A stretch of 64,000 nt of DNA. Origin: an uncultured Clostridia bacterium. GTDB taxonomy: Bacteria; Bacillota; Clostridia; TANB77; CAG-508. The DNA lies in NCBI GenBank assembly GCA_934120645.1, contig CAKOUO010000008.1:1-64000 (forward strand), read 5' to 3'. The notes beneath the pieces are model-generated. The model was given only the letters and a program-made list of their open reading frames with translations, was not told the origin of the DNA and did no database searches. The translations under genes were made by a program, and so were the position numbers. This document shows, one piece after another, positions 40,930-49,898 of the stretch (position 1 is the first letter of the stretch; each line of letters begins with the position of its first letter).

Positions 40930-41235
40930 TCTAAACAAATCTGAAATAACTTCTTCTGAATTTATGGGTGTTACTTGATGTTCTTTAAATATATTCAAAA
41001 TCTTATTTTCTTCTAATTCATCATTTGTTAAATATTTTATTTCTTTTGTTTCTACTTTTAGTTCATTCTCTTTGTAATCAGTTTTTACAATTAAAATTCC
41101 AAATTTAGCGTTTCTTTTTAAACTTATATCATCTTCGTTTATTTGCTTATAATATTCTAATTTTATTGGATGAAATATTCCAGACTCCTCTAGCTTTTCT
41201 CTTTCTATGAAAGTTCCTCCAAAAAATGTTTTCAA
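40915..41235 (-). CDS. Small conserved protein, DUF6514-like, TTG start
   Basis: 106 residues if translation begins at the TTG 41235, which follows AAAGGGGGATATTTT. The ATG at 41271 sits right where transcription should begin (-10 box at 41279) and has no ribosome site, so it is unlikely. The body (KLEYYKQINEDD, FGILIVKTD, ELKVETKEIKYLT, NIFKEHQVTPINSEEVISDLF) resembles the DUF6514 family of clostridial proteins, whose function is unknown. The family link is by eye and moderate. Terminator at 40907. Confidence 0.65.
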   Translation of the reverse strand: MKTFFGGTFIEREKLEESGIFHPIKLEYYKQINEDDISLKRNAKFGILIVKTDYKENELKVETKEIKYLTNDELEENKILNIFKEHQVTPINSEEVISDLFRNRFN

Positions 41236-41278
41236 AAAATATCCCCCTTTTCTTTTGTAAATATACGCCATGTTTTGT

Positions 41279-41307
41279 ATTTTACTACTAATTCAAAGGG
41301 GTTTCAA
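41279..41307 (-). promoter_or_regulatory. Promoter of the DUF6514-like gene
   Basis: Minus strand TTGAAA (41302-41307), 17-nt spacer, TAAAAT (41279-41284). The conserved motif copy at 41312 lies just upstream of the -35. Confidence 0.7.
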
Positions 41308-41311
41308 GCTT

Positions 41312-41331
41312 TTTTCGTCGCAATTTTTGAC
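41312..41331 (-). promoter_or_regulatory. Conserved 20-bp motif, copy 2
   Basis: Plus strand TTTTCGTCGCAATTTTTGAC, 19 of 20 identical to 29149-29168. It lies 5 bp upstream of the -35 box, a position suited to an activator or UP-type site. Confidence 0.55.
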
Positions 41332-41367
41332 ACATTTTTTTATGTTGTTTCATTTATTTTTTTGTTT

Positions 41368-42282
41368 TTATCTTTTTCGATTTTTATCGACTATTTGTTT
41401 TAAAAAATTTTTTATTTGTTCTGCTAATATTTCTTCTTTTTGAGTATAACTATGATCTGCACCTTCAATAAATCCTATGTCAAGATTTTCATTTTTAATT
41501 TTATCTTTTAGCATATTACATAATTCATCTGCTTTTTGTAATATCATTTCTCTATTATTTCCCCATCTCATAAATAATGGAGTTTTTATATTATTTAATT
41601 CTTTGAAATTATATTCTTTATCCGAATATCTTGCAAAGTCTATGTCATTATTATTAATTGCATACCTTAAAAATGTTTTTACACTTATTGGGTGTATAAA
41701 ACTTTCCTTTGGCATCAACTCATTTTCCATATTTTCTTTTTTCATATTTTTAGCATATGTTACCATTACAGGAAAATCATCTTTTAAATAAAACCTTAAA
41801 GCTGTTGGAATATCAACTAATGATAATAATATAACACCTTTTATTTTATTTAAAATTTCATTTTCATTTTTTTCTATTAACTTATTATACGTATATATCA
41901 CTTTAGTGCAACCTAAACTATGGCCCATTATATAAATTTCTTCATATTCTTTTAATATTGTATAGTTAATTGCTCCTAGAATATCATTATAGCATTCTGA
42001 GATTTCTTCATAAGAAGTTCCTGATATTGTTTTTTGATTGTTTCCATCTATTTTTTTATTTATATAATTTACTAAATCATGTCCTCTATTATTAAAAACA
42101 AGCATATCTATATTCAAATCTTTTAAGTCTTCTGCTATTTTTTCATCTCTTATTTTTATACAATTTGTTGCCATTCCATGAATAGAAATTAATATTTTCT
42201 TATTTTTTTCTCCGTTTTTATATAATATTCCTTCTAAATCTACTCCATCTGTTGCTTTAAAAAATATAGTATCTTTATACAT
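41368..42282 (-). CDS. Alpha/beta-hydrolase (serine esterase/lipase type)
   Basis: 304 residues. ILISIHGMATN holds the oxyanion HG, YIMGHSLGCTK the nucleophile Ser near 121, and EGADHSYTQKE the catalytic His near the end. The acid is probably Asp in the strand before it. No signal peptide, so it is cytosolic. Closest in form to the S33/UPF0613 (DUF1749) group; substrate unknown. It follows the flavoprotein gene by 14 bp and is the last cistron of a run starting at the mgtA-type gene. AAAGGGG precedes the ATG. Confidence 0.82.
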   Translation of the reverse strand: MYKDTIFFKATDGVDLEGILYKNGEKNKKILISIHGMATNCIKIRDEKIAEDLKDLNIDMLVFNNRGHDLVNYINKKIDGNNQKTISGTSYEEISECYNDILGAINYTILKEYEEIYIMGHSLGCTKVIYTYNKLIEKNENEILNKIKGVILLSLVDIPTALRFYLKDDFPVMVTYAKNMKKENMENELMPKESFIHPISVKTFLRYAINNNDIDFARYSDKEYNFKELNNIKTPLFMRWGNNREMILQKADELCNMLKDKIKNENLDIGFIEGADHSYTQKEEILAEQIKNFLKQIVDKNRKR

Positions 42283-42296
42283 ATAATTTTCCCCTT

Positions 42297-42917
42297 TTAT
42301 TTTATAAAATTTGTCTGTATTATTTTTTCATTTTCTGGTTCTTTTATACCTAATTTTTTGCCTGCTTCTATACATTTTAGAATCCATGCCATATTGTTTG
42401 CTAATGTTCTCATTGTTTGCATTCCTTCTTCATCTTTTAAAACATCTTCTGGCTTACTTCCATGTACCATATTCCAATATTGTGATGTTACAATTGGCAT
42501 ATTATTCATTGCAAAATATTTATTAATTTGGTCAAATGTTGATGTTGCTCCACCTCTTCTACAACTTACAACTGTAGCTGCAACTTTATTTTTAAATAAA
42601 TTTCTTCTACCATAAAATATTCTGTCCATAAATGATGTAATCATTCCACTTCCAGATGCAAAGTGTACTGGAGTTCCAAATATAAATCCATCTGCTTCTG
42701 GAACTTTCTTTAAAAATTCATTTACTTTATCATCCATAAAGCATTCTCCATTTTTTAAGCAACTTCCACATCCTAAACATCCTGATATTGGTTTGTTTCC
42801 TACCCAGAATATTTCTGTTTCTATTTCTTTTTTTTCTAGTGTCTTTTGTATTTCTTGTAAGGCTGTATATGTGCAACCTTTTTCATGTGGGCTTCCATTT
42901 ACTAAAATAACCTTCAT
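42297..42917 (-). CDS. Flavodoxin-family FMN oxidoreductase with a Cys-rich loop
   Basis: 206 residues of the NADPH-dependent FMN reductase fold: MKVILVNGSPHEKGCTYTAL (phosphate loop), then GCLGCGSCLKNGECFMDD, a ferredoxin-like cysteine loop common in the clostridial iron-sulfur flavoprotein group, GFIFGTPVHFASGSGMITSF (flavin loop) and a VVSCRRGGAT stretch. With C-x2-C-x2-C-x4-C it might hold a cluster, but many relatives do not. AGAGGTAAATT before the ATG. Co-transcribed with its neighbours. Confidence 0.88.
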   Translation of the reverse strand: MKVILVNGSPHEKGCTYTALQEIQKTLEKKEIETEIFWVGNKPISGCLGCGSCLKNGECFMDDKVNEFLKKVPEADGFIFGTPVHFASGSGMITSFMDRIFYGRRNLFKNKVAATVVSCRRGGATSTFDQINKYFAMNNMPIVTSQYWNMVHGSKPEDVLKDEEGMQTMRTLANNMAWILKCIEAGKKLGIKEPENEKIIQTNFIK

Positions 42918-42933
42918 AATTTACCTCTACTTT

Positions 42934-44676
42934 CTATTTATTTAACATTTCATTAGCATTTATATGAAATTGTTCTTTTTCACTATCAGTAAATTCTTTA
43001 TTTTTCTTATAAAAATATACATCCATGTCATCAAGCTTCATTTTATTTATCATTTCAAAATTAGTAGCAATTTCTTCATTATTTATAAACATTTTATTTA
43101 TATAATTTATCATTTTTTGGTCTTTTGCCTCTAGATGTATTTGGTCTGGATCTGTTACAATTACTATATCTGCATTTAAAATTTGTAATGGCACTCCATC
43201 TCTATTGTCTACTTCACTTATAGGTAATAAATAAGTTTTGTATGCATAATTTGTACTCATTGATCTTTCAAAATATGTTATAATTGAGCTATTTAAAGTT
43301 TCTGATGATGAATTCAAATAAATTCTTTTTGTTGAATTTTCACTTAATTCTTCTATGTATTCATCTATTTTTTGTAATTCTTCTATATCTTTTCTTACTA
43401 CTGGTTTAAAATCAAAGTCTATTAATAATCCGCAATTTTTTAATTTTGTAATTGGTTTGCAATTATTAAAACATGGAAATAGTAGTATTATATTTAGTAT
43501 AAAAACTGTTATTAGTGTTTTTGCTATTTTTGATTTGTTTTCTAATAAATTTTTTATTCCTATTGTATTTATTATTGTAAAACTTGGTAAATATAATAAT
43601 AAATGATGTAATTCATGACTTTGTGCTTTTTCAAATAATATAAAACATATTAGCATTTGTATAAATAAAATATTAACTATTTTAACTTCTGTTCTATCTT
43701 TTTTCTTTTTATTATTCAAGCATATAACTGAAATTATTGCTATTATTATATTTATTAATCCTATATGATTTAAAAAGTTTAATAATTCATGTATAAAGCC
43801 TTTTTGATATGCTGAATATGCATAAGAATAATCATAAAATAATAATTTATATAAATAAAAATCTTTTATACTACTACTTCTATATTTAAAGTAATACAAT
43901 GCTATTGTAAGTACTACAACACCTAACATAGATAATCCAATAATTAGATATTTTTTTATACATTCTATTATTTCTGACTTTACTTTGCCTTTTTCTGTTT
44001 TATATATTTTTATTATCCTTACAATATCATATAATACACATGATACTAGGAAAGATATTATCCAATATACATACCATCTTCTAAAGAAAAATGATGTCAT
44101 TAATAAAATGCCTATTCCTATTAATCTAAAAACATATTTTTTTCCTTCCTTAGGATTTAATTTAAAGAAATATGTTCTTATTACCAAAAGTAATATTATC
44201 AATCCTCCTATGTCGACATATCCATCAAAATTTAAATTTAATAACAATGGTGTTGCAGTTAGTACAGTCAATGCATTTAAAAATATTTTTAATTTTGTAT
44301 TATTATTATCTTTTAATAATTTACTTAGAATATCTAATAATAAATATATTACTGGTATTACATAAAATATAGTATTAGTTATTGTATATGACATTCTGCT
44401 TTTTGAAAATATAGTCATACATATTGTTGGAATAACTGATGGCAAATATGTGTAATCTAAAAATAATATACTTGATATAATATCTTTTATACATGCTTTT
44501 GGAGATGTTTTTAGTAAATCTGCTAATCCCATTGCATTTCCCCAATAGCCAGCATTATCCCAAAAATAAATTGTTCTAGTTTTCTTCATATATATATATG
44601 TTATAAGTAATATTAATATTGATGCTATTATAAATGTTATATTTTTTATATTTATTTGTTTATTTGTTTTTTTCAT
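42934..44676 (-). CDS. Polytopic GT-C-like membrane protein
   Basis: 580 residues with about eleven membrane helices. After the first helix comes TIYFWDNAGYWGNAMGLADLL, in the place where GT-C glycosyltransferases (GT39/GT83 type) carry their loop Asp. A soluble C-terminal part of about 150 residues follows (IDEYIEELSENSTKRIYL, ADIVIVTDPDQIHLEAKD). The N-terminal layout suggests a lipid-linked sugar transferase for a surface glycan or glycoprotein, but I cannot name a family firmly. The beta-helix acyltransferase gene ends 11 bp upstream. AAGGAGATTTAA ribosome site. Confidence 0.6.
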   Translation of the reverse strand: MKKTNKQINIKNITFIIASILILLITYIYMKKTRTIYFWDNAGYWGNAMGLADLLKTSPKACIKDIISSILFLDYTYLPSVIPTICMTIFSKSRMSYTITNTIFYVIPVIYLLLDILSKLLKDNNNTKLKIFLNALTVLTATPLLLNLNFDGYVDIGGLIILLLVIRTYFFKLNPKEGKKYVFRLIGIGILLMTSFFFRRWYVYWIISFLVSCVLYDIVRIIKIYKTEKGKVKSEIIECIKKYLIIGLSMLGVVVLTIALYYFKYRSSSIKDFYLYKLLFYDYSYAYSAYQKGFIHELLNFLNHIGLINIIIAIISVICLNNKKKKDRTEVKIVNILFIQMLICFILFEKAQSHELHHLLLYLPSFTIINTIGIKNLLENKSKIAKTLITVFILNIILLFPCFNNCKPITKLKNCGLLIDFDFKPVVRKDIEELQKIDEYIEELSENSTKRIYLNSSSETLNSSIITYFERSMSTNYAYKTYLLPISEVDNRDGVPLQILNADIVIVTDPDQIHLEAKDQKMINYINKMFINNEEIATNFEMINKMKLDDMDVYFYKKNKEFTDSEKEQFHINANEMLNK

Positions 44677-44686
44677 TTAAATCTCC

Positions 44687-45352
44687 TTATATTTTCTCAA
44701 CTATTTCATTTTGATTTTTGTATATGCTATTTGCTGGAACTACTCTTCTTACAGATGATAGTGGATATATATTACTATGACTTCCTATTACTGTTCCTGG
44801 ATTTAGAACTGAACCACAACCTACTTCTACTTCGTCTCCAAGCATTGCTCCAAATTTTTTTAGTCCTGTTTCTATTTTTTCTGTTCCATTTTTTACAACT
44901 ACTAATTTTTTATCTGATTTTACATTTGATGTTATTGAACCAGCTCCCATATGTGATTTATATCCTAGTATTGAATCTCCTACATAGTTGTAATGTGGTA
45001 CTTGTACTTTGTTAAATAATATAACATTTTTTAATTCTGTTGAATTTCCTACTACTGCACCTTCTCCTACTATTGCTTTTCCTCTTATAAATGCACAGTG
45101 TCTTATTTCTGCATTTTTTCCTATTATTGCTGGACCATGTATGTATGCTGTTGGTGCTACTGTTGCTGATTTTGCAATCCACACATCTTCTCCTACTTTG
45201 TCATACTCTTCTGGATCTAATGTATTTCCTAATTCTATTATGAAATCATTTATCTTTGGTAATACTTCCCATGGATATATTACTCCATCAAATATTTTCT
45301 TTGCTATTGTTTGATCTAAATTATATAAATTTTTTATTTTACACTCTTCCAT
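44687..45352 (-). CDS. Left-handed beta-helix nucleotidyl-/acyltransferase-like protein
   Basis: 221 residues. From about 60 on, hexapeptide repeats (VWIAKSATVAPTAYIHGPAI, IGKNAEIRHCAFIRGKAIVG) form a left-handed beta-helix, with a GlmU-C-like set of motifs (NYVGDSILGYKSHMGAGSIT, NPGTVIGSHSNIYP). The short N-terminal part (about 1-50) is not a Rossmann domain, so it is only the acyltransferase half of a GlmU-like protein. Probably acts on a UDP-sugar. It is operonic with the GT-C-like protein, which fits glycan synthesis. AAAAGGAGAAG before the ATG. Confidence 0.82.
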   Translation of the reverse strand: MEECKIKNLYNLDQTIAKKIFDGVIYPWEVLPKINDFIIELGNTLDPEEYDKVGEDVWIAKSATVAPTAYIHGPAIIGKNAEIRHCAFIRGKAIVGEGAVVGNSTELKNVILFNKVQVPHYNYVGDSILGYKSHMGAGSITSNVKSDKKLVVVKNGTEKIETGLKKFGAMLGDEVEVGCGSVLNPGTVIGSHSNIYPLSSVRRVVPANSIYKNQNEIVEKI

Positions 45353-45385
45353 TTTTTCTTCTCCTTTTATTATTTTAAAATACTT

Positions 45386-48007
45386 TTATAACCACTCACC
45401 ATTCTTCTTAATATACACTTTCTTAATACTTTGAACAAGTACAGTATATATTATAAGTAATAATACGACAAACACATAATATTTTCCTGGTAAAATTTCA
45501 AAATTAAATGTTCCCACGTTGTGTAATAATATTGGTGTAACTATTGTTCCTGCAATAGTTATTAATGTTGATATTGTTAAAAACTTATTTGCTCTTGATT
45601 CTACAAATGGCATTTTTGCTGTTCTAACATAGTGAATTATCATTGTTTCACTTATTAAACATTCTACAAACCATGCTGTTTGGAACCAAGACTGTTTATC
45701 TACACTGTTATATCCAAATACAAACCAAAATACTATAAATGCTATTACATCTGTTATTGAACTTGTAATTCCCATTACATTCATAAATTTTCCAAGTCCT
45801 TTTGTATCCCATTTTCTTGGTTTTTCCAAAAATTCTTTGTCTACATCATCATATGGTATTGCTATTTGTGATATGTCATATAAAAAGTCTTGTATTAACA
45901 TTTGTATTGGCAATAGTGGCAAAAATGGTAAAAAGATACTTGCTATTAATATACTAAATACATCTCCAAAGTCTGAACTTAATGCCATTTTCATATATTT
46001 TATGATGTTTCCATACACTTTTCTACCTTCTATTACTCCATCATATATTACTTGCAAACTTTTTTCAAGTAATATTATATCACTTGCTTCTTTTGCTATG
46101 TCTGTTGCAGAGTCTACACAAATTCCTACATCTGCTGTATGTAGTGATGGTGCATCATTTACGCCGTCTCCCATATATCCTACTACATGTCCATTTTTCT
46201 TGTATGTTTTTACTACTCTTTCTTTTTGCAATGGATTTAATCTTGCAAAAACATCAACTTCTTCTACTGCTTTTTCTAATTCTTCGTCTGACATTTGGTC
46301 TAATTCTACGCCTGTAATTATTCTGTCAGACCTTAATCCTACTGTATTGCATATGTTTTTAGTTGCATATGCATTGTCACCTGTTAGGATTTTGGTTTTT
46401 ACTCCAATTTTTCTTAAATCATTTATTGTCTTTTTTACATCTTTTTTTGGTGGATCTAAAAATGCAACATATCCTACAAATGTCATTTCACTTTCATCAC
46501 TACTGTTAAATACATTTACACCTGGATATTCTTTTTTCGTTGCTAATGCTATTACTTGCATTCCCATATTTGATAAATTGTTTGCATTTACTTCAATTTG
46601 CTTTACTAAATCATCTGTTATTGGAATTATCTCGTCTTTATACTTTACTTGTTTGCAACATTTTAAAATTTCTTCTATTGCGCCCTTTGTAAGCATTCTG
46701 TAGCCGTCTTCACTTTTTACAACAACACTCATTCTTTTTCTTGTATAGTCAAATGGTATTTCATCTACTTTTTCGTATTCTTTTAGAACTTGCTTGATTT
46801 TGTGTTGATTTCCATATGCTATTACTGCTTTGTCAACTAAATTTTTTATTCCTGTTCCATAGTAACTGTTTAGATATGCATATTTTAAGATGTCTAAGTC
46901 TTCTTCTCCCATTACATTTATGTATTTTTGCAATGTTATTTTATCTTGTGTTAATGTTCCCGTTTTGTCTGTGCATAAGATGTCAATTGCTCCTAAGTTT
47001 TGAATTGACTGTATATTTTTTACTAGTGTTTTCTTTTTTGCTAGTGTTTTGCTTCCTTTTGTTAGGTTTACATTTACTATCATTGGTAACATACTTGGTG
47101 TTATTCCAACTGCTACTGATAGTGCAAATAGCAATGCTTCCATTAGGTCGTGTCTTATGAATGCATATATTACAAATACTGCTATTGATACTACTACCAT
47201 ATATTTTATTAGTAGTTTTGTGATGTTGTTCATTCCTTTTTCGAAGTTTGTTATCTCTTTTTTGTTGTCTATTTCTTTGCTCATTCTTCCTAAATATGTG
47301 TCAAATCCAGTTTGTATTACAACTGCTGTTCCGCTTCCACTGACTACACTTGAGCCCATTAAACATATGTTGTTTATATCAAATATTCCCTTTGGTTCAT
47401 TTGATGTTGTTGTTTTTTCAACTAATACACTTTCTCCTGTAAATACTGATTGATTCAAAAATAAATCTTTACTTTCTATTAGTATTACGTCTGCTGGTAT
47501 TATTGATCCTGCATTTAGTTTTATGATGTCTCCTATTGCTATGTTTTCTACTCTTACTTCTTTTTCTTTTCCGTTTCTTACTACATTTGTGCTTGAATAT
47601 ATTTGTGCTTTTAGTTTTTGGTTGAATTTATATGTTGAATAATTTTGACAGAATTTTATAAATGCACTCACTACTGCTATTCCTACTATTATTCCTGCTC
47701 CTAATTTATCTGCTAGTACAAAGTCTATTACTGCTAATAGTAGTAGTATGTATATAAATTTGTCATTAAATGATTTTATAAAAAATTCTATCCAGCTTTT
47801 TTTCTCATTTTTTACTACTATGTTTGGTCCATTTTGTTCATATCTTTTTTCGTATTCTTTTTGTGTTAGCCCTTCTTCTTTTGTGTTAAAGTCTTTTAAT
47901 ATTTCTTCTTTTGTTTTCTTTGATGTTTCTGTGTATTTTTCTAGTAGTTCTTTATCTGTATTTTTCATTTGTTTTACTTTTTTCTTAATTTCAAATAATT
48001 GTATCAT
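45386..48007 (-). CDS. mgtA: P-type ATPase, magnesium-transporting MgtA/MgtB type
   Basis: About 873 residues. TGES actuator loop (VFTGESVLVEK), phosphorylation site CTDKTGTLTQDK (about 346), KGAIEEIL nucleotide site, GDGVNDAPSLHTADVGI hinge, and the C-terminal helices with FLYDISQIAIPYDDVDKEFL, characteristic of P3B Mg2+ ATPases. The ATG at 48007 follows AAAGGAAAGTG; a GTG at 48016 is in frame. No M-box riboswitch is seen in the 150-bp leader. First gene of a run that reads on into the beta-helix protein 33 bp later. Confidence 0.93.
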   Translation of the reverse strand: MIQLFEIKKKVKQMKNTDKELLEKYTETSKKTKEEILKDFNTKEEGLTQKEYEKRYEQNGPNIVVKNEKKSWIEFFIKSFNDKFIYILLLLAVIDFVLADKLGAGIIVGIAVVSAFIKFCQNYSTYKFNQKLKAQIYSSTNVVRNGKEKEVRVENIAIGDIIKLNAGSIIPADVILIESKDLFLNQSVFTGESVLVEKTTTSNEPKGIFDINNICLMGSSVVSGSGTAVVIQTGFDTYLGRMSKEIDNKKEITNFEKGMNNITKLLIKYMVVVSIAVFVIYAFIRHDLMEALLFALSVAVGITPSMLPMIVNVNLTKGSKTLAKKKTLVKNIQSIQNLGAIDILCTDKTGTLTQDKITLQKYINVMGEEDLDILKYAYLNSYYGTGIKNLVDKAVIAYGNQHKIKQVLKEYEKVDEIPFDYTRKRMSVVVKSEDGYRMLTKGAIEEILKCCKQVKYKDEIIPITDDLVKQIEVNANNLSNMGMQVIALATKKEYPGVNVFNSSDESEMTFVGYVAFLDPPKKDVKKTINDLRKIGVKTKILTGDNAYATKNICNTVGLRSDRIITGVELDQMSDEELEKAVEEVDVFARLNPLQKERVVKTYKKNGHVVGYMGDGVNDAPSLHTADVGICVDSATDIAKEASDIILLEKSLQVIYDGVIEGRKVYGNIIKYMKMALSSDFGDVFSILIASIFLPFLPLLPIQMLIQDFLYDISQIAIPYDDVDKEFLEKPRKWDTKGLGKFMNVMGITSSITDVIAFIVFWFVFGYNSVDKQSWFQTAWFVECLISETMIIHYVRTAKMPFVESRANKFLTISTLITIAGTIVTPILLHNVGTFNFEILPGKYYVFVVLLLIIYTVLVQSIKKVYIKKNGEWL

Positions 48008-48126
48008 TTGTATCACTTTCCTTTTATTTATTGCTGGTTGTATTATATCACTTTTTTAAAATTTTTAAATATTTTTCTACAACTTTATTTGATTTGCCTA
48101 ATTATAAAACATCAAAGAAAACAGTA

Positions 48127-48155
48127 TTGCCTTTATAACATTTTTCTGTTATACT
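48127..48155 (+). promoter_or_regulatory. Promoter of the radical SAM gene (leaderless arrangement)
   Basis: TTGCCT (48127-48132), 17-nt spacer, TATACT (48150-48155). The ATG is at 48165, so transcription would begin within about 3 nt of it. Confidence 0.65.
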
Positions 48156-48164
48156 TTAACCATT

Positions 48165-49091
48165 ATGGAAGAGATAGAAAGATATAAACATTTAAATAAA
48201 TATCTAAAAGAAAAATTTGGAGAAAGAACATTAAAAATATGCATTGATGGTGGATTTACTTGTCCAAATAGAGATGGAACATTATCTACTAAAGGATGCA
48301 TTTTTTGTAGTGAAAAAGGTTCTGGTGAATTAATTCGTTGTGGTTCTGGTCATACTATAACCGAAAAAATAAGCAACCAAGTAAAAAACTATTTTTGTAG
48401 TTATAAAGTAGAACGTGCTAATAAATTTATTGTATATTTTCAAAATTTTACTAATACTTATGATTCTTTAGATATGCTAAAAGCCAAATATGATGCTGCT
48501 CTTATTGATGATAGAATTGTAGGTTTAGAAGTTGCCACAAGACCAGATTGTATAAACCAAGAAATTGTTAATTTATTAAAAACATATACAGATAAATATT
48601 ATGTTTGTGTTGAACTGGGATTACAAACATCTAATGATAATACTGGTATTTTAATTAATCGTGGATATTCTAGTAGTCAATTTACAAAAGCTGTTCAACT
48701 CTTGAATAATGCTAAAATTGATGTTGTTGCTCATATTATGGTTGGTTTACCTGGTGAGAATTTTGATGATTTAAAAAATACTATTAATTTTATTAATAAG
48801 CATAATATTCAAGGGTTAAAAATTCACTCTACTTATGTAGTTAAGAATACCGCTCTTTCTGATATGTTTTTATCTGGTAATTATGAACCAATTTCTTTAG
48901 ATTATTATTTGGATTCTCTTACTTATGTTATTACTCATATTTCTCCAAATATTATTATTCATAGAATTTCTGGAGATAGCCCTAAGAATTTACTTGTTGC
49001 TCCTGAATGGAATTTGCATAAAAAATGGGTTTTGAATGGATTTGATAAAATTTTAAGAGAACAAAATTTATGGCAAGGAAAATATTATTAA
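48165..49091 (+). CDS. Radical SAM protein, YtqA/TIGR01212 type
   Basis: 308 residues. The cluster cysteines are in FTCPNRDGTLSTKGCIFC (Cys33, Cys45, Cys48), the long C-x11-C-x2-C spacing typical of TIGR01212. RYKHLNKYLKEKFGERTLKI at the N-terminus, EVATRPDCINQEI, VELGLQTSNDNTGILINRGY and HIMVGLPGEN follow the family pattern. Function is unknown in the family, although it is widespread in Firmicutes. There is no ribosome site before the ATG, and the promoter position implies a leaderless mRNA. Terminator at 49072. Confidence 0.9.
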   Translation: MEEIERYKHLNKYLKEKFGERTLKICIDGGFTCPNRDGTLSTKGCIFCSEKGSGELIRCGSGHTITEKISNQVKNYFCSYKVERANKFIVYFQNFTNTYDSLDMLKAKYDAALIDDRIVGLEVATRPDCINQEIVNLLKTYTDKYYVCVELGLQTSNDNTGILINRGYSSSQFTKAVQLLNNAKIDVVAHIMVGLPGENFDDLKNTINFINKHNIQGLKIHSTYVVKNTALSDMFLSGNYEPISLDYYLDSLTYVITHISPNIIIHRISGDSPKNLLVAPEWNLHKKWVLNGFDKILREQNLWQGKYY

Positions 49092-49102
49092 TTTTCCTTG
49101 CC
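49072..49102 (+). terminator. Terminator of the radical SAM gene
   Basis: Perfect 12-bp stem GGCAAGGAAAAT / ATTTTCCTTGCC, then ATTATTTTTT. The stop codon is in the loop. Faces the CAP gene's end. Confidence 0.92.
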
Positions 49103-49112
49103 ATTATTTTTT

Positions 49113-49661
49113 CTAATCTAACCCTATAAACATTTGAACAAACACTTTACCATATATTGGGCTATCTACTACACTAATACCAGTATAAGTAAATCTTTCA
49201 TCCAATATATTATCTCTGTGGTCTTTTGAATTTATCCATGCTTCTACTGCTTTTTTAGGACTTATATTTCCTGCTAAATTTTCTCCTGCTATTTGATAGC
49301 ATACTCCTGTTTTATCCATCAACTCAAATGGTGTACCTAAATCTGGTGAGTTATGTGAAAAATATTCATTTTCTACTATATCTTTTGCTTTTATTTCAGC
49401 TGTTTCCTGTAATTTTGAATATATTTCTAAATTTTCTAATCCATTTTGTTTTCTATAATCATTTATTAGATTTAATACTTCTTGTTCATCACTACTTAAA
49501 TCTTCTTTATTATCTTCTATAATATGAGCTTTATTTTCTTTTTGTATATTTTCTTCCTGCATAGTCTCTTGAGTATTGTTTATAGCTAGTGATATTGTTC
49601 CTATTAACAAAATCGGCAAAATAAAAAATAAAATACCAATTTTGAATTTAGATATTTTCAT
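49113..49661 (-). CDS. Secreted CAP-superfamily (SCP/PR-1) protein
   Basis: 182 residues: signal peptide or anchor (about 7-28), an acidic spacer, and a CAP domain from 58 (EQEVLNLINDYRKQNGLENL, IVENEYFSHNSPD, CYQIAGENLAGN, AVEAWINSKDHRDNIL, YGKVFVQMFIG). The His and Glu residues lining the CAP cavity are present (FSHNS, GENLAG, SKDHRDN). In spore formers such proteins (YkwD-like) are extracellular or coat-associated, with no agreed activity. Own promoter at 49765; AAGGATG before the ATG. Confidence 0.9.
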   Translation of the reverse strand: MKISKFKIGILFFILPILLIGTISLAINNTQETMQEENIQKENKAHIIEDNKEDLSSDEQEVLNLINDYRKQNGLENLEIYSKLQETAEIKAKDIVENEYFSHNSPDLGTPFELMDKTGVCYQIAGENLAGNISPKKAVEAWINSKDHRDNILDERFTYTGISVVDSPIYGKVFVQMFIGLD

Positions 49662-49764
49662 TTTAACACATCCTTAATTTTTTATTATTTTTTATCTTTT
49701 TGTGTTTTTTTATTTTTATCTTGTATGGTATTTTAAATTTTTTACTTTCCTATGTAACGTTGGT

Positions 49765-49793
49765 ATTATATCACTTTTTCACAGTTATGTCAA
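49765..49793 (-). promoter_or_regulatory. CAP gene promoter
   Basis: Consensus on the minus strand: TTGACA (49788-49793), 17-nt spacer, TATAAT (49765-49770). Leader of about 95 nt. Nothing else is visible in 49662-49855. Confidence 0.85.
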
Positions 49794-49860
49794 CTCTTTA
49801 TGTTTTTTGTTTCTCTTTCTTATATATTTTTTCATTTTATTAGCAATTTTATACAAAAAA

Positions 49861-49895
49861 AATACACAGAAGATAATTAAAATCTTCTGTGTATT
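49861..49895 (-). terminator. Terminator of the giant surface-protein gene
   Basis: Perfect 14-bp stem AATACACAGAAGAT / ATCTTCTGTGTATT, followed by a T run on the minus strand, 4 bp after the stop. Confidence 0.93.
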
Positions 49896-49898
49896 TTT

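Noticed and set aside
48008..48164. M-box or other Mg riboswitch before mgtA
   Set aside because: The 150-bp intergenic region shows no extended stems and is accounted for by the divergent promoter.
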